A DNA stretch of 6,440 nucleotides from Chloroflexota bacterium (GTDB lineage Bacteria > Chloroflexota > Limnocylindria > Limnocylindrales > CSP1-4). Location of the stretch: NCBI GenBank assembly GCA_021786915.1, contig JAJYMP010000398.1, positions 1 to 6,440 of the forward strand. Reading direction: 5' to 3'. The translations under genes were made by a program, and so were the position numbers. Under the pieces are notes generated by a model. The model was not told where the DNA came from and did no database searches. It worked only from the letters and a program-made list of their open reading frames with translations. This document shows positions 5,885-6,440 of this stretch, piece after piece (position 1 is the first letter of the stretch; every line of letters starts with the position of its first letter).

Positions 5885-5889
5885 AGGAG
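5885..5889 (+). promoter_or_regulatory. Ribosome binding site of the MvhD-like gene
   Basis: AGGAG at 5885-5889 lies eight bases before ATG 5898 and just after the inverted repeat, whose folding would end 13 bases before this site. Confidence 0.65.
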
Positions 5890-5897
5890 CAGCGTCG

Positions 5898-6341
5898 ATG
5901 ACCGCACCCGCCGCCGCCGAGCCGGGTTCCCGCGCGGACACCTTCGTCCCGCGGATCCTGGTCTTCTCGACGAACAACATCTCGGACCCCGGCGTCGACC
6001 TTGCCGGCTCCTCCCACTTCCACTACTCGCCGGGCGTCAACGTCATCTCCGTGCCGTGCACCAGCGGCATCCGCCCGAGCTGGATCCTCCACGCGTTTGA
6101 CGAGGGGTTCGACGGCGTCTTCATCGCCACGGATGGCGAGGAGTGCGCCTACCTCCACGACTGCGCGAAGCGGTCGAACAAGGTGGTCCAGACCGCCCAG
6201 AAGGCCCTCAGGGACCGCGGCATGGACGCGTCCCGCATTCGCGTGGCGGCCATCTGCTCGGTGTGCGCCGAGCCATTCACCAAGCACATGACGACGTTCA
6301 CCGCGGCCCTGCTCGCGATGGGCAGGGCCAAGGCGGGTTGA
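5898..6341 (+). CDS. MvhD/FlpD-like iron-sulfur subunit (hydrogenase delta-subunit family) with an altered cysteine set
   Basis: MvhD-type subunits hold an iron-sulfur cluster and pass electrons between a partner oxidoreductase and HdrA. This 147-residue protein has the family's layout: the strand RILVFSTNN (19-27), PGVDLAGSSHFHYSPGVNVI (31-50), VPCTSG (52-57), LHAFDEGFDGVFIATDG (64-80), EECAYLHDC (81-89), a charged helix, and RIRVAAICSVCAEPF (113-127). The family's N-terminal cysteine pair, expected near residues 25-28, is missing, replaced by STNNIS. Cys54 and Cys83 line up with usual positions; Cys89, Cys120 and Cys123 are extra, the last two forming a CxxC. The cluster may therefore be bound differently. 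A 15-residue Ala/Pro-rich lead precedes the domain. It lies 84 bases after tusA and five bases before the HdrA-like gene, which supports a complex with HdrA. PF02662 would be the expected domain. Confidence 0.78.
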   Translation: MTAPAAAEPGSRADTFVPRILVFSTNNISDPGVDLAGSSHFHYSPGVNVISVPCTSGIRPSWILHAFDEGFDGVFIATDGEECAYLHDCAKRSNKVVQTAQKALRDRGMDASRIRVAAICSVCAEPFTKHMTTFTAALLAMGRAKAG

Positions 6342-6346
6342 GCACC

Positions 6347-6440
6347 ATGACCGACCCCTGCGCTGTCCCCGAAGCCGCGCCGGCCGGCCTCGACTACGAC
6401 GTCCTCGTCGTCGGCGCCGGCATCGGCGGCATGGAGTCCG
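6347..6440 (+). CDS. HdrA-like FAD-dependent oxidoreductase, 5' end only (cut by the window edge)
   Basis: Only the first 31 codons are present. After a 15-residue lead comes DYDVLVVGAGIGGMES (16-31), the beta-strand and GxGxxG turn (Gly23, Gly25, Gly28) that binds the ADP part of FAD at the start of HdrA and related flavoproteins. In HdrA, a flavin and several iron-sulfur clusters split or pass electrons among heterodisulfide reductase partners. The identity as HdrA rests on this motif and on the MvhD-like gene ending five bases earlier; another FAD oxidoreductase remains possible. ATG 6347 has only a weak upstream purine run (GAG at 6340-6342), so translation is probably coupled to the preceding gene. 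Cysteine motifs that would settle the class lie outside the window. Confidence 0.65.
   Translation, partial: MTDPCAVPEAAPAGLDYDVLVVGAGIGGMES

Noticed and set aside
4916..6100. Plus-strand frame of 394 codons across the DsrE, TusA and MvhD-like genes
   Set aside because: Its composition is Arg/His/Gly/Pro-rich without motifs, and it crosses four better-supported genes in other frames.
1..6440. CRISPR array, insertion sequence, tRNA or rRNA genes
   Set aside because: No regularly spaced repeats, transposase motifs, tRNA-like cloverleaf or rRNA segments were seen on either strand.

Overview
The window is a GC-rich bacterial fragment with G or C at most third codon positions, GTG and TTG starts and Shine-Dalgarno-led genes, all on the + strand. 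The haem genes belong to the coproporphyrin-dependent route used by Gram-positive-type and related phyla. The coproheme decarboxylase has actinobacterial-style active-site residues, and the ferrochelatase has cysteines fitting an iron-sulfur cluster. With the Pro/Ser-rich tail on the glycosyltransferase, this suggests Actinomycetota or a high-GC Chloroflexota lineage. The sequence alone does not decide between them.

Layout. Bases 1-142 are a leader, possibly carrying the end of an unseen upstream gene. Bases 143-2494 encode a membrane-embedded processive family 2 glycosyltransferase with a disordered Pro/Ser/Ala tail. After a 134-base gap come two translationally coupled haem genes. The first is chdC/hemQ (2629-3315), and its stop overlaps the TTG start of cpfC/hemH (3312-4427). 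A 315-base gap follows, holding nested inverted repeats and an imperfect palindrome. From 4743 to the window edge runs a tight cluster: a DsrE2-like protein, a second DsrE-family protein with a CxxC, TusA, an MvhD-like iron-sulfur subunit, and the first 31 codons of an HdrA-like flavoprotein that continues outside the window.

How the genes work together. CpfC inserts iron into coproporphyrin III, and ChdC decarboxylates the resulting coproheme to haem b. The downstream cluster looks like a sulfur relay: TusA and two DsrE-type proteins would pass persulfide sulfur. It is joined to an electron-transfer module, MvhD-like plus HdrA-like, of the heterodisulfide-reductase type. Each part is a known family, and TusA/DsrE2 beside Hdr-like genes is known from sulfur oxidisers. 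This combination is unusual because the MvhD-like subunit has lost the usual N-terminal cysteine pair, has other cysteines, and sits directly between the sulfur carriers and HdrA. A perfect 15-bp inverted repeat separates the sulfur-carrier genes from the electron-transfer genes. The direction and substrate of the pathway cannot be read from this window.
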